This document shows, piece after piece, positions 20,508 through 31,430 of a DNA stretch of 64,000 bases. The stretch comes from Manihot esculenta (lineage: Eukaryota; Streptophyta; Magnoliopsida; Malpighiales; Euphorbiaceae): contig NC_035171.2 of assembly GCF_001659605.2 (NCBI RefSeq), forward strand, positions 27,011,825 to 27,075,824. Reading direction: 5' to 3'. The notes below the pieces were generated by a model. That model did not search any database. It was not told where the DNA came from and saw only the letters and a program-made list of their open reading frames with translations. A program made the translations under genes and the position numbers. Every line of letters starts with the position of its first letter. The stretch's first letter is position 1.

Positions 20508-22847
20508 TCACGGTGCTGGGGCAGAAAATGGTCCACCAGCAGGTCCAACAGGTGCTCCATGTGCTGCATCCTGTCTCTGATTCTGGTGAGATGAGCCTCC
20601 ACCGAATGGTCTTGAAGTGCCTTTTATGTCCTCCAAGGTCCACCCAATTGCTTTTTTGTGCTTCCTTAACACATCAAGGAGCTTTTCTTCTTCTTCTTGG
20701 TTAAGCTGGTTGGAAATAATTACTGGAAGTGTATTTCCAGCTCCCAAGTAGTCATATTTGAGGTGGCTAGGCAATGGTTTCAGTTCTGGTGCAGTTGATG
20801 TCTGTGCTGATTTCTGCTGTTTGCTGTCTGATTTGGGCTGTGATTTGAGCAGATTTTCTGGTGTTCTGGGCAAATCACTGGGCAAATCGCCCACATCCAG
20901 CAAGTTACAGCAGTCTGCTGTTTTTTCTGTTTCAATGATGTTGCTGTCCACTTCTCCTCTCCTGCAAAGACCATCATAAAGTAAATTTTCTTGATCAAAA
21001 TCAAAAATTTCTTGACTTAAATCATCAATAACATCAAGGCCATAAACAGGAGAAACATCATTGGGGAATTTCATGGCATCATAAACATTAAATTTTATAA
21101 TTTCTCCTTCAAACTCCATGGTCAATGTGCCATCATGCACATCAATTTTTGTTCTTGCTGTGCTCAAGAATGGTCTCCCAAGTAAGATATCAGAGGTGAT
21201 GTTGCCCTTATCCTCCTCCATGTCAATCACATAAAAATCAGCTGGGAAGACTAGTTGGTCCACTTGCACCAACACATCTTCAAGCACTCCCTTGGGGTGG
21301 ACAATGGATCGGTCAGCCAATTGGATCACAATGCTGGTGCCCTTGAGTGTACCTGCATTTAACAAGTTAAAAATAGAAAGAGGCATGACATTTATTGAAG
21401 CTCCAAGGTCACACATGGCCTTCTTTATTCCTATGTTGCCTATTTTGCATGAAATGGCAAACATTCCTCTATCCTTGCATTTGGTGGGAAGTTTCTTTTG
21501 AATGACAGCTGAGACACACTCCCCCACACTTACCTTTTTATGTTCAGCAAGTTTCCTCCTATTGGTGCATAGCTCTTTGAGAAATTTAGCATACCTTGGT
21601 ATTTGTTTGATAACATCAAGTAGGGGAATGTTGATTTCCACCTTGCGGAGTGTCTCAAGTATCTCTTTTTCTTCTTTCTCCTTTTGGGACCTTGCAAATC
21701 TCTTTGGGAAGGGAGGAAGTACCTTGAATTTCTCCATAGGTTGCTGTTTCTGCCTTTGACTTGATTCTGTCTGGTCTGTTGATTTGGGCAAATCACTTTC
21801 TGCCTTCTTTGGAGAATTGGGCAAATCACTGCTGGACAGCTTAGTTTGCCCAGCGATCAGGTCAGTTCCTATGAGTGAACTGGGCAAATCATTGCCCTGA
21901 TCACTTTCTGGCAGAATTTCTTCCATGGTCTGTTTTTGCAATTTTTCAGCCCTATTGTCTTGCAACTCCTTTCCACTCCTCAATGTGATGGCACTAGCAT
22001 TTTGCCTTGGATTTATCTCAGTTTGGGAGGGTAGACAACAACTTACCTGTGCTAGCAATCTGGTTGTGCTGGATTCTCCAGGGGGCTGGTTTGTTTCAGA
22101 AATTTCAGCAGATTTTGGTTCAGTTGGGGCACTTCCAGCAGTTGCTGGTTTATGGACAGCAGCAGGGGATGTAACAGGTACTTCGGCTGGTGCTGATTTG
22201 TGGGCAGCAGTGGTTGTGGCAGTTTGACAGCAGTTGCTGTCTCTATTTTCAGCAACTTGGACAGCAGGTGCTGTTTTTGCAGCAGGAGCTTCGGTTGGTG
22301 CTGATTTTTGGACAGCAGCAGGTTCTACAGTGGTGATTTGTGCCGCAGATTCAGCAGCTTGGTCTGTTTCTTCGTCATCGTCCCATAGATCTTGAAGCTC
22401 TTCCTCCCTTCTTAATATGTGCGCGTTCATTGAGTTGACCGCTTGATCCACTTGCTGTTGGAGAATTTTCCCAGAAATTTCCAATTTTCTCACCATCTCT
22501 TCAAGTTCCATATGGGAGTTTTGAGGTGTTGCTTGGGCTTGATAGTTTTGGTAGTAGTCAGCCCTTGCATAGCCATAATTCGGATTGTCCCCCCAACTTG
22601 GATTGTATTGCAGATCTCTTTGGTAGTCATGGTAGTGGTCTGTCCTAGCATAGCCATAGCTCAGATTGTCTCCCCAACCTGTATTGTATGTGTCAAGGTA
22701 GGGATTATGTCTTGGCTGTCCATAGAATCCTTCAAATGCATGTGCTTGTTGAAGTTGTTGAACTTGTCGAGCTTGACTATAATTTCTCACAATAGAGGTT
22801 AGTTCAGAAATTTGAGAAGAGAGAAAAGACATACTTACCGTAGCCAT
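20508..22847 (-). CDS. Gag C-terminal region and aspartic protease of the Athila-like element
   Basis: 779 codons. Residues about 50-105 hold two imperfect Tyr/Trp-rich repeats sharing WGDN and YGYAR. An Ala/Pro/Thr-rich linker (about 165-260) follows. The conserved pre-protease region starts at about 375. The retropepsin active site is CDLGASIN at 479-486 with the second signature ILLGRPFL at 554-561. Residues about 690-742 match the lead-in to an Athila RT. After LEDIKG (737-742) the frame runs into unrelated sequence, so RT to integrase was removed by an internal deletion. The N-terminal gag core is also absent, and the frame begins only about 100 bp from the primer-binding site. A protease without RT suggests it depends on a helper. 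Confidence 0.85.
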   Translation of the reverse strand: MATVSMSFLSSQISELTSIVRNYSQARQVQQLQQAHAFEGFYGQPRHNPYLDTYNTGWGDNLSYGYARTDHYHDYQRDLQYNPSWGDNPNYGYARADYYQNYQAQATPQNSHMELEEMVRKLEISGKILQQQVDQAVNSMNAHILRREEELQDLWDDDEETDQAAESAAQITTVEPAAVQKSAPTEAPAAKTAPAVQVAENRDSNCCQTATTTAAHKSAPAEVPVTSPAAVHKPATAGSAPTEPKSAEISETNQPPGESSTTRLLAQVSCCLPSQTEINPRQNASAITLRSGKELQDNRAEKLQKQTMEEILPESDQGNDLPSSLIGTDLIAGQTKLSSSDLPNSPKKAESDLPKSTDQTESSQRQKQQPMEKFKVLPPFPKRFARSQKEKEEKEILETLRKVEINIPLLDVIKQIPRYAKFLKELCTNRRKLAEHKKVSVGECVSAVIQKKLPTKCKDRGMFAISCKIGNIGIKKAMCDLGASINVMPLSIFNLLNAGTLKGTSIVIQLADRSIVHPKGVLEDVLVQVDQLVFPADFYVIDMEEDKGNITSDILLGRPFLSTARTKIDVHDGTLTMEFEGEIIKFNVYDAMKFPNDVSPVYGLDVIDDLSQEIFDFDQENLLYDGLCRRGEVDSNIIETEKTADCCNLLDVGDLPSDLPRTPENLLKSQPKSDSKQQKSAQTSTAPELKPLPSHLKYDYLGAGNTLPVIISNQLNQEEEEKLLDVLRKHKKAIGWTLEDIKGTSRPFGGGSSHQNQRQDAAHGAPVGPAGGPFSAPAP

Positions 22848-22950
22848 ACTTGTAAGGTCTTGATAGTGTGTTCAATTTCTAGATCGTAAAGAAGAGCTTC
22901 TTTACGATCAGCCCTGATCATAAAAGGAAAATACGTTAGTTTAAATCAAT

Positions 22951-22968
22951 TCCCCGGCAACGGCGCCA
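22951..22968 (-). promoter_or_regulatory. tRNA-Asp primer-binding site
   Basis: On the - strand it reads TGGCGCCGTTGCCGGGGA, complementary to the 3' end of plant tRNA-Asp, five bases from the 5' LTR end. This primer is typical of Athila/Tat-group gypsy elements. Confidence 0.9.
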
Positions 22969-22973
22969 ATTTT

Positions 22974-24494
22974 TGATAGGCGGTTGTCGAAGCCGTAAAA
23001 AATAAACCTATTAAACAATCAACAATAAACTTGTAGATAGTGGCAATAGGGTCGAACCACAGGGAATTGACACTAAAGATCTTCCTAATAATAACCAAGA
23101 TAAGTAAATAACAAATAATTAAGAGAGGGGGGTTTTGAGTTGATGGATTAACACTAAATAACAAAAGAAAGCAATAATTTAAAGATGAGTAAATCAATAA
23201 GAGGAAAGCTTCTAGTTGAAGTATGGATCTTATTTCAGATTGTTTAGAATTGATCATTGATTCTTTAACTCTCCTATTTATTCCAATAAATTAGTTTTGG
23301 ATGTGGAAGACGCTTCTCACAATCCAAATTCCTCCTTAGTTCTAGTTTGATTAGGAAACGTTCGCTAATCAAACACTAATCAACAAGTTGCCAAGGAACG
23401 TCCTTGGGGCATTGTAGCATCGAACAACTGTTGACTGCATTAAGACTTAGAGAAACCCAATTCTATCCTTGCCAACCGCGTGGTCAAGTTTAGATTATGC
23501 AATTTGATTAAATGTGTATTTGAACAACCTAAGCAATTACGGACCTAAATCATTCAAACAATATTACTTAAGCAATTTAAAAGCAATGGGCCTTTATTGA
23601 TTCTAAAAGCAAAGTAATATTTATGGAAAGCTCAAATTGCATAAATATTGAAAATAAATAGAAGTTTAACAATGGAGATTTAAATCTCCCAATTCATCAC
23701 AAAATCTGAAATTCACCAACTTCAACTAGAAAAGAAAGTGTTTAGCCACTCATGGTGGACTAAATACACAAAAAGATGAAAAGAAAAGAAAAAGGAAGAT
23801 GCTGGAGAGTTTCTGGCGAGTTGAGTTGCTGATCAGAGGATGATCAGGAGATAATATTGCTGGCTTGGAGGCTCTCCTTTTATAGTTGCAGAATTTTATC
23901 CATCTAGGGTTTTGAAATCCCTCTTTGATTTGGTGTTTGACTCCTCTATTGATGTAGATTTTGATTGCAATTGGATTTCCTTGGATGAGAGACTCTTTCG
24001 TGGCTCTTGGTTTTGTGTTGGAGGTGATTGGATTGGATTTGGACTTCTAAAAATTCGGATTTCTGTTTTCTGTCCATTTTCCCGCTCTGCTGTAAGTTTC
24101 TGCTGTCAAAGTGATTTGCCCGGTGATTTGAGCGAGCAGTGGGCAAATCACTGGGCAAATCACTGCCTCTGTGAGTCAGTCCTCTATGTCTCTGCGAGTG
24201 ATTTGGCCAGTGATCTTCGAGTGTCTGGGGCAAATCACTTGGCAAATCACTGCTGCCTGTTGCCTCCGGGTTTCTGCTTTAGCTTGATCTGGGCAGTGAT
24301 TGGAGCAGATATCTGGTGATCTTGGGCAAATCACTGGGCAAATCATCCTTTTGTGAATTTTCTGCACTTTTTCTTCCATTTTTCAATTTCTTTTTTTTCT
24401 GAAAAAACAAGATAAAAACTATAAATTAAACTGAAAAATGTGTAAATAAGCAATAATAATTATGATAAAAATGTGGCTAAATTATGCTTGATCA
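22974..24494 (-). repeat. 5' LTR of the Athila-like element
   Basis: 1521 bp, beginning TGATAGGCGG and ending TTGATCA on the + strand. A TATA-like CCTTTTATA is at 23876-23884 (TATAAAAGG on the - strand). It carries the same eight-copy motif cluster as the left LTR (24108-24345). Confidence 0.92.
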
Positions 24495-24595
24495 GCGGCC
24501 AAAGCTGTTTCGACACCTCCACCACGTTCGGCAGCCGAACATAGGGTTCGGTGGCAGCGAAAGAAAGCCACCTTCGGCGGCAGCGAAAGAAAGCC
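24495..24595. repeat. 101-bp duplicated target (right copy)
   Basis: Partner of 17751-17851. It starts directly after the intact LTR end and runs into the remainder of the outer solo LTR (24596-24829). Confidence 0.9.
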
Positions 24596-24829
24596 ACCTT
24601 CGGCGGTCGAAGCTGACTTTTGGCGGCAGAACCTGGCAATTCCCTCCTTGGTCTTTTCTTTTCAAAACTCCAAATTTGCTTAATCAAAACAATAAAAACA
24701 CGTAAAAACATTTTGAAAAACCTTTATTTTACCCTTCTAGAAAGCTCCGACATCCTAAAATTTCAAATTCCAACGGAGATTCCGCCGGAAAGTAGGGATT
24801 CCGATGCCGGGGTCTAGCCGGGTATTACA

Positions 24830-25065
24830 CAAATAGCTAGGGTCCAAGTCAACTAAATTATTCCACCAAAGAGATAGTCTGTCTTTAATACCAACCAGAT
24901 CAACAAATAGAGAGTTAGGATATCCACATCGATGTTGTAATATTGTCATATATTGTCGTCTCTGTTTAGTTTCCATAAGAAAAATAATACAAGGGCTATA
25001 TTTATAAAGGATAGGTCATGTAGAGCTCGCACTGTCCGGAATTGCCCAATCCTTGACAGTTCCAA
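24830..25065 (-). repeat. LINE 5' region, tandem unit 2 (right part)
   Basis: Continues 5346-6030 after the nested elements and begins with the duplicated CAAAT. It matches 5119-5340, including the block GATGTTGTAATATTGTCATA. Confidence 0.8.
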
Positions 25066-25460
25066 ACTAAGGATGTCACAGCGCTAGAATTATCAAACTA
25101 ATTCATATGAAATTCTTAAAAACTGAAAGCCCGAATTTGAAACTTAACTCAATATAGCAGCATGTAGAATTTTACATGCTCAACCCATAAATGCATGTGG
25201 CCAACGAGATACATAGTAGAGAAGTTTGCACATGAAAATAAGCTGAAAAACTTCTGGAGAGGCGAACAAAAGTATAGCAGCATTATAACGAACATGTGGT
25301 AGTCGAAAGTATGGGAAAGGGTAGCTTGTCAACTGTCCAACTCGCAAGGCCAAAGCAAAACTGAATCTTATATACCAACAGTCTATATGCACAAATCAGA
25401 AAGAATACAAAGGAAAAGCAAACGAATTTTCATAGTTTCAGATGTCCAAGTCCGTTTTAG

Positions 25461-25561
25461 TTACTGAACTTCCAGCGACAAGCACATTGCTTCCACCAAC
25501 TCATGTCGGTTAACACGATTCCACGCTTTCTGTTCACGGTCCATAGTCTTATTGCACTTTC
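25461..25561 (-). CDS. Possible terminal exon of an unidentified gene
   Basis: On the - strand, after a TTCTTAG acceptor-like site (exon from 25561), 32 codons read without a stop to TAA at 25463-25461. The frame includes KTMDREQKAWNRVNRHELVE and ends in SLEVQ. The composition (charged, amphipathic, no low complexity) looks coding, unlike its surroundings. The following 25460-25066 would then be 3'UTR. I do not recognise the protein and see no upstream exon. It may be a captured or relic gene end. Uncertain. Confidence 0.35.
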
Positions 25562-25636
25562 CTAAGAATTTTGATTCTCTTCAACAATTAGGGTTCCTCC
25601 ATTGCTTTCTATCTCCACTTTTTAATTCTCAATTCT

Positions 25637-27615
25637 ATATAATCAATTTCAATAAACATAAAAGAGATCAAACAAAAATTTTTCATTTTGTATATAAATT
25701 AGGACCACATACAACTTGAAATGAAAATAAAGGAAATTATATAAGAAAGCAAAAAGACTAACAAATTGCTAATTTTTTTTTCCAAGGTACAAAAAGAAAT
25801 CTCAGTTATTAATGCATAACATTTTAATTTTCAAATTCCTTAAATTGTATATAATCTTTAGTTTGGCTCAAAAATATCATAATTTTATAGTTTTTCATAT
25901 TTAAAATTAAAATTTTTAATTTTGATAAAAATTTTAACTTTTAATTTGATTGTAATTATAAAAATTTTTTAAGTTAATTTTAATCAGATATAAATTAACT
26001 TGCATGACACACGTCATGTTTCATTAGTTTTATCACATAATCAACTTGATTAATTAGAGTTAAATCTTGATTAAAATTTTAAGCTCTTAATTACTTAAAA
26101 TATTTAAGTTATATAATTAAAATAATTAATTTTCTATTATTCGAATAAGAATATCATTTTGAGAATTTAAGTAATTAAGAATTTAGAGTTTTAAATAAAA
26201 TTTAATTCAAATTAATCAAGTTATTTCTATCATAAAAATAACGATACAGATAAATTAATTTAAATCTAATCAAAATTAATTTAAAAAATTATTATAATTA
26301 TAATAAATTTGAAAATTAAGATTTTTTATCTAAAATTAAAAATTTTACCAATAAATGTAAGAAAAAGTAAAAATATAATTTTTTTGGGCCAGTAAACTTA
26401 ATTTTTATTGCTTAATTATTGAAAGTAATTTTTTTGCCTGAAACCTTTGGGCTATGATTGCTGGATTTTGGGTTGAGTGAGCTGGACTCAAGATTTAAAC
26501 TTTTCATCAAAATTTTTTTTCTTGAACTTTTCATCAAAATTTTATTTTTAAAATGAGTTTATTTTTTTATTAAATAAAATCTATTTAATGCTACACAATC
26601 ACAAACCGATAATATTAACATATTGAAATTGATTATCTAATAAAAAGAAAGAAAAAAGAAATCAATTGCAAACTTTGATGGTAATAAATTGCAAAAATAG
26701 TTGGTTGGTTGTAATTAAAAAATTTAGTGTTCAATTTACAGATGAGTTTCACAATTCGTTTTTAAATTCATGAATGAATTGTAAAATTAGTTGGAGTTTT
26801 TTTCTGAAAAAATAAATTTAATCCTTAAATTATTAATAAATTTTGAAATTTATTTATATATAATTATCAATAAATTTTAAAATTTCATGGATAATATTAA
26901 AATGAAAATATCTTAAAATTTTTTTATCTTAAAAGCCCACCACCTTTGTATTTACCGACGGGTTATAAATGAATTTTAAATATGCATTTGTAATTTATTA
27001 ATGAATTTTTTGGTTTAAAAAAACTTTTTTAAAAAAATTAATAATGGAGTCCAAATCCAATATATATATATATATATAAACACCACCTTTACTCTTATCA
27101 TTTTCTTTTTTTTTTCTAGTTTTTATTTTTCTCCTTTACATCATTTTATTTTATTTTGTAGTATGTTTCTTCTCATTTTTATTGTTTTTTTCCACTTTTT
27201 ATCTTTTTTAGTTTCAATTATTTTCTTTTATTTTCTACCATTTTCTTTCTTTTTCTATTATATTTTTTTCCATTTTTTGCCAATTTCTTTTATTTTTCAT
27301 CAATTTTTCCTTTTCCATTTTATTTTCTTTTTCGTTGTTTTCATAATTTTTTTAATTATTTTTCTATCGTTTCCTTTCATTTTTCATATTTTTTTCTTTT
27401 CATCATTTTATTTATTTATTGTCCTTTCATTTTTTTCTCCTAATTTCATTTTTTTTTTTGAAATATGATTGTTCCACTAATGACATTGTATTTCTAACAA
27501 TTGTTCTTTCATTTTTTCTCCTAACTTCATCTTTTTTTGGAAATATGATTTTTCCACTAATGACATTGTATTTCTAATAATTGTTGAAGATAAAATAAAA
27601 TATATTTATAATAAT
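25637..27615. repeat. Dispersed AT-rich repeat, copy B
   Basis: Diverged direct copy of 2281-3615 (anchors given there), with about 730 extra bp near 25705-26440 and a partly repeated end (AATATGATT-TTCCACTAATGACATTG blocks at 27463 and 27542). Confidence 0.65.
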
Positions 27616-30267
27616 AAAATAATTTTATACCAAAATAAATTAATCTAAAAATATATAAAATTTATTGATTATAAAAAAATATTTTAATTTTTTAAAAATT
27701 AAAACCTATCAGTAATGATTGAAATTTATTGGTAATGATGGTAATTATTAAAGGATTTTAAATCTACTCATAAACAAATGCCAATAAAATTTTTAGCAAC
27801 GGATCAAACATTGTTAGCAATCCGTTGATAATTAAAATTAAAAAAAAAACAGTTTTTTTAAGAATTACAAATAAAAACTCAGTAATCATAAAAAAATTTA
27901 TAGTATAATATTATGAAACATAAACATAGACTTTGAAAATATAACTTAATTACAAGGTTTTGAAGGATTATAGACTTATAAGAAGATTCATACAAAGTTC
28001 AAGACCTGAAAAAAAAAAATGAATTAAAGAAGATACTATTACAAGGTTTTACTTTTTCAGAGATGTCTTCATGCTTTTGCTTTTTCAGAGGAGGTGTGTT
28101 CAAGTATAATTTTATTAAAGAAGATACTATATTAGAAGTGTTTTTAGACAATAATGTTGAAGATACTTTCAAGTACAATAATGCTGAAGATGTCCAATTT
28201 AACTTTGTTTGAAGATGCCAAAGCAACCATCCTTATTTTCACTGCCAAGGACGACTTTGGAAGATGAACTTGCTTTGCTAAAGGAGGGTTTCATAATAAT
28301 TGCTAAATATTTATATGGAAACCTTGCCTAGCTAAAAAGGCTTGCATGAGACTTTTGTGCAGAAAAATGTGGATATAAAAGTAAGTTGGAGTTGGCGATC
28401 TTTGGATTGCTTCGAAATCCACTCAATGTGCTACTTTCGAAGAATTTATAGATCCTATGAATTTAGGCCACCATTTAACTTTAAACTTTCAGATTAAAAT
28501 AGGACCATGAAGTAATTAGTCTGTGCAGAATCCATAATCTCAATAGAGGACCTATGGAATAAAGAACTTGATGGAAATAGGATCAATTGGTAGAAAATAT
28601 CTTCATCCCAACAGGTGGATGTTATATCCGTAACTCATCATCCTAATAAATACTCTTTCCTGATTAGAGTTGGATATATATTCTTTAATCAGTAATAAAT
28701 CTCTTATTTATGTGTTATTTCTAAATTAAATGAGATTTATAATTAGATTAGGATTGAAAGATCTAACACTATAAATGGGAATATAGTAGAGAGATTATTT
28801 AGCTTTGTCCATTGTGGTAAATGGCTTTTGCTCAATTGAGGAGAAAGGCTTTTGTTCATTGTATTGGGAGGCTTTTTCTAAGTTGGAGTGAAGCTTTTGC
28901 TTAAATGTGGAAGTGGATTTCCTTATTATGGAGAGCGGCGGAATGTAGTTCTACGAGGAAGAGAAATGTTTCGGCTTAAGGTGGAAAATGGTTTGGAGAG
29001 GAATATATTTATTTTAAATAGTTTATATTGAGGGACAATCTTGGATAAATAACATTAACTTGTAATAAAATGGTTTTATGAATATTAGTGAAAGATGAAT
29101 ATAGGATGAATTACGTTAAAATTTTGTATTTATTTTTATTATTTGTGAGTGATTATTATAATAGTACATCTAGGAAATAATAGATGGACTTTTGAGAAAT
29201 TGGCAGTTGTTGAAAGATTGTATCTCTAGTCGTTTTAAATAATACAAGTGAAATATTAGAGAAATATAAGAATTTTTCTAGAGAATGTTTAAATTTAACA
29301 GAATTAGTTTTAATAAGGATATTTTGATAGTAGACACAATCTTTAGATAAATCCCAAGATTTATAGTGCCAACTATCAAAAAGATTTATTGTACAAACAT
29401 ATGTGTTAGCATCATAAAAACTTTCTTCAACTATCAAAATAGTCGGAGAAGTTTTTTTTTTTTTTTTTTAAAAAAAAATATTATGTAGGAGGTCCAGCTC
29501 TTTGAGTAAAATTTTGCAAAATCATTGCGTCCTGAAATAATAAGTTATGTGGATAAACATTTTTTTTGTTCAAAAAGAAATTTTGTCTTTGAAACAATAA
29601 TCTTTTTATGAGAATTTTGCAAATAAATTTATGAAACAATATTTTTTTGGACTCTCTAGTAGAGTGCTCTTGAGGATTTTAAAACAAACAAGATGGTTTA
29701 AAATTGAAGCTAACCATTCATGGACCTGTTATTAAGAAAGATTAGGGCTTTGAAAAACAGAAAAATTTTGCCTTTGAAGTAAGTTTATATTGAGTTCCAA
29801 GGAATAATATATTATTATATTGTAATCTTTGGTTGGGTTAGGCTCAGACTTTGAGTTTGGTTTTGAATGTTCTAGATTAATAATCCAAGACCTTATGATT
29901 GTGATTTTTGCTTGGAATGGACTTTTGCCTGTTGGCTTTAGCTCATTGGATTCTCCTAAGAGTTTCTTAAGAATCATTGTAAAGATTATGGGGCAATTCA
30001 CAAGTGATGAAGTTAAAGAACTTAATTCATATATCTATAATATATTCAATACAAAAAATACTCAAAATGTCTTACCATATAGTAAAAATTTATTTTGAAG
30101 CAATATCTTGAACATTTTTTTTAAAAATATCTTTTATTCAGTCAAAATCTATCTTTAAAAGAATTTATTTTATTTAGAAAATCACTTTGAGATTTTTTGA
30201 TACAAAGAATAATTGAAAAAATTATTTTTTAATAACAAAATAGTTTTTCTGAGCACTGTTCTAATAT
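27616..30267. other. AT-rich region without a recognised gene
   Basis: Open frames at 28226-27999, 29437-29156 and 30001-29732 (-), and 29829-30098 (+), match nothing I know. Around 28800-28950 the words GCTTTTGCT and GGCTTTTGTTC recur at short intervals. The right end may belong to the neighbouring viral relic. Confidence 0.45.
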
Positions 30268-30870
30268 TTAAAAACATATTATATAATTTAATCTTTTATT
30301 GCTGTGCTTAGAGACATCTATTTCAATAATTTTGAAAGAATTCGAATAAGCTAGAAGTGAACAAGGGATTTTTCTAATTTGTGTTTTAACTTTTTGAATG
30401 ACAAGAGTGTGTTCTTGTATCAAAGACTTCATATTTTTCTTTAATGGCTCATGCAAAGGTTGAAATTATATTAAGATTAGGATAGAAATCTAATACAAAA
30501 TTCAAACAACATAGAGACCTTTACAGCGGGGTTTTTTCAAGAATTTTATCAAAAAAATTTATCACACAAAAATATGGGATTTTTCTGTAGGAAAGATAGT
30601 TCCATGATTAATGTAATGGTTCAAAAATTAGATTTTTATTTGAAAAAGACTTATTTTTTATTTGGAAACTGCTAAACCATATTTTCTTTATGACAAAGAG
30701 AAATTGTTCATATATTGAAAATATTTTTCAATGGAGGACGAGAATATTAAAACATTATCGATATAAATCATTTTAGAATCTGGGTTCTTTTTTTTTGTGG
30801 TGTAGAAAAAATCATGTAATTCAATTGGTTTTGATATACAAAATAGACTTTAATTATATTCAAATTTTAG
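30268..30870 (-). pseudogene. Relic of an endogenous caulimovirid-like RT/RNase H
   Basis: Read on the - strand across several frames, this stretch resembles the pararetrovirus reverse transcriptase and its passage into RNase H. A YIDN tetrapeptide (30765-30754) sits where the catalytic YIDD is expected and is followed by ILVFS-like residues. Near 30320 an EIDVSKHSN stretch resembles the start of RNase H. Multiple frameshifts and stops make it non-functional. No LTRs are seen nearby, which fits a caulimovirid better than a gypsy element. An old Ty3/gypsy RT is the main alternative. Confidence 0.45.
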
Positions 30871-31430
30871 GCTTGAGGTTTTCCAAAAAAAGGGAAAAAG
30901 ACGACTTGTTTTTAAGCCTTATAGAAATATAGTCATAATTAACAAAATAAAGCATAATGTGGCTAATGAATGGAGTGTTAAAAATAAAAATCTGATGAAT
31001 GTTATGCACAAGAAGAAATGAATTGTGATGTTCAAACCATTATTTGAAACATAAACATAAGCTTTTGAATCAATTTTGAGGTAGGAATTGTCTGCTACTT
31101 TAAGCATTTCTCTCATGGTTTCCTTTTTTTTTTTTTTTTGTGCAATTAAGGTCAACACCTTTTCTTGAATATGTACTTTTCTGTGCTTAAATTGGGAGTA
31201 GGTCATGAATCATATTTGCTTCTGCAGAAATATGACAGCTTATTTGAGAGGAATACCAAAAATGGAAGCTTTTACAGTCAATCAAAAGGAATGTTTAGAG
31301 GCTATACCTCAACGCAAAGGCGAGGATAGCGAGGGTACCCCAGTTGAGTATCTAGTGGAGAGATTTGTCTGCACATGCATGTCCTCAGAGATTAAACCTG
31401 TATACACAAGTCTGCTTTCTATCTTCTGAA
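30871..31430 (-). other. Possible further caulimovirid-derived sequence
   Basis: Open - strand stretches (including 31206-30919) lie just upstream of the RT-like relic in the same orientation. Similarity to a movement-protein region is only suggested, not established. Confidence 0.2.

Larger units (their letters stand above)
17852..24494 (-). mobile_element. Athila-like Ty3/gypsy deletion derivative (tRNA-Asp primed)
   Basis: A 6.6 kb LTR element on the - strand with 1.5 kb LTRs (right 22974-24494, left about 17852-19351). Its tRNA-Asp primer site is at 22951-22968 and its polypurine tract at 19352-19368. The only substantial frame encodes the gag tail and protease; core gag, RT, RNase H and integrase are missing. 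The LTRs look nearly identical by eye (about two differences), so insertion was recent. The right LTR ends properly in CA, but the left LTR lacks about 17 terminal bases (TGATAGGCGG onward) and joins the target at a short AAGCC homology. Confidence 0.88.
6031..24829 (-). mobile_element. Solo LTR, Tekay-like Ty3/gypsy family, holding two nested elements
   Basis: The outer insertion begins TGTAACGACC and ends GGGTATTACA, with the 5 bp duplication CAAAT on both sides (6026-6030, 24830-24834). Its own sequence is 6031-7000, 16906-17851 and 24596-24829, about 2.15 kb in total. That is the length of one LTR of the related copies (2.27-2.29 kb), and no internal region of its own remains, so it is a solo LTR. 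It carries the family's TTCGGCNGCCGAA palindromes. A TATA-like CCTTTTATA lies at 17720-17728 (TATAAAAGG on the - strand), so the LTR points to the - strand. Two later elements sit inside it. Confidence 0.9.

Noticed and set aside
22951..22968. tRNA-Asp or tRNA-Met gene fragments
   Set aside because: Only the 12-18 bases complementary to tRNA 3' ends are present, at the position of retroelement primer sites.
31205..31429. 74-codon + strand frame
   Set aside because: Opposite to the better-supported - strand relic and without a recognisable domain.
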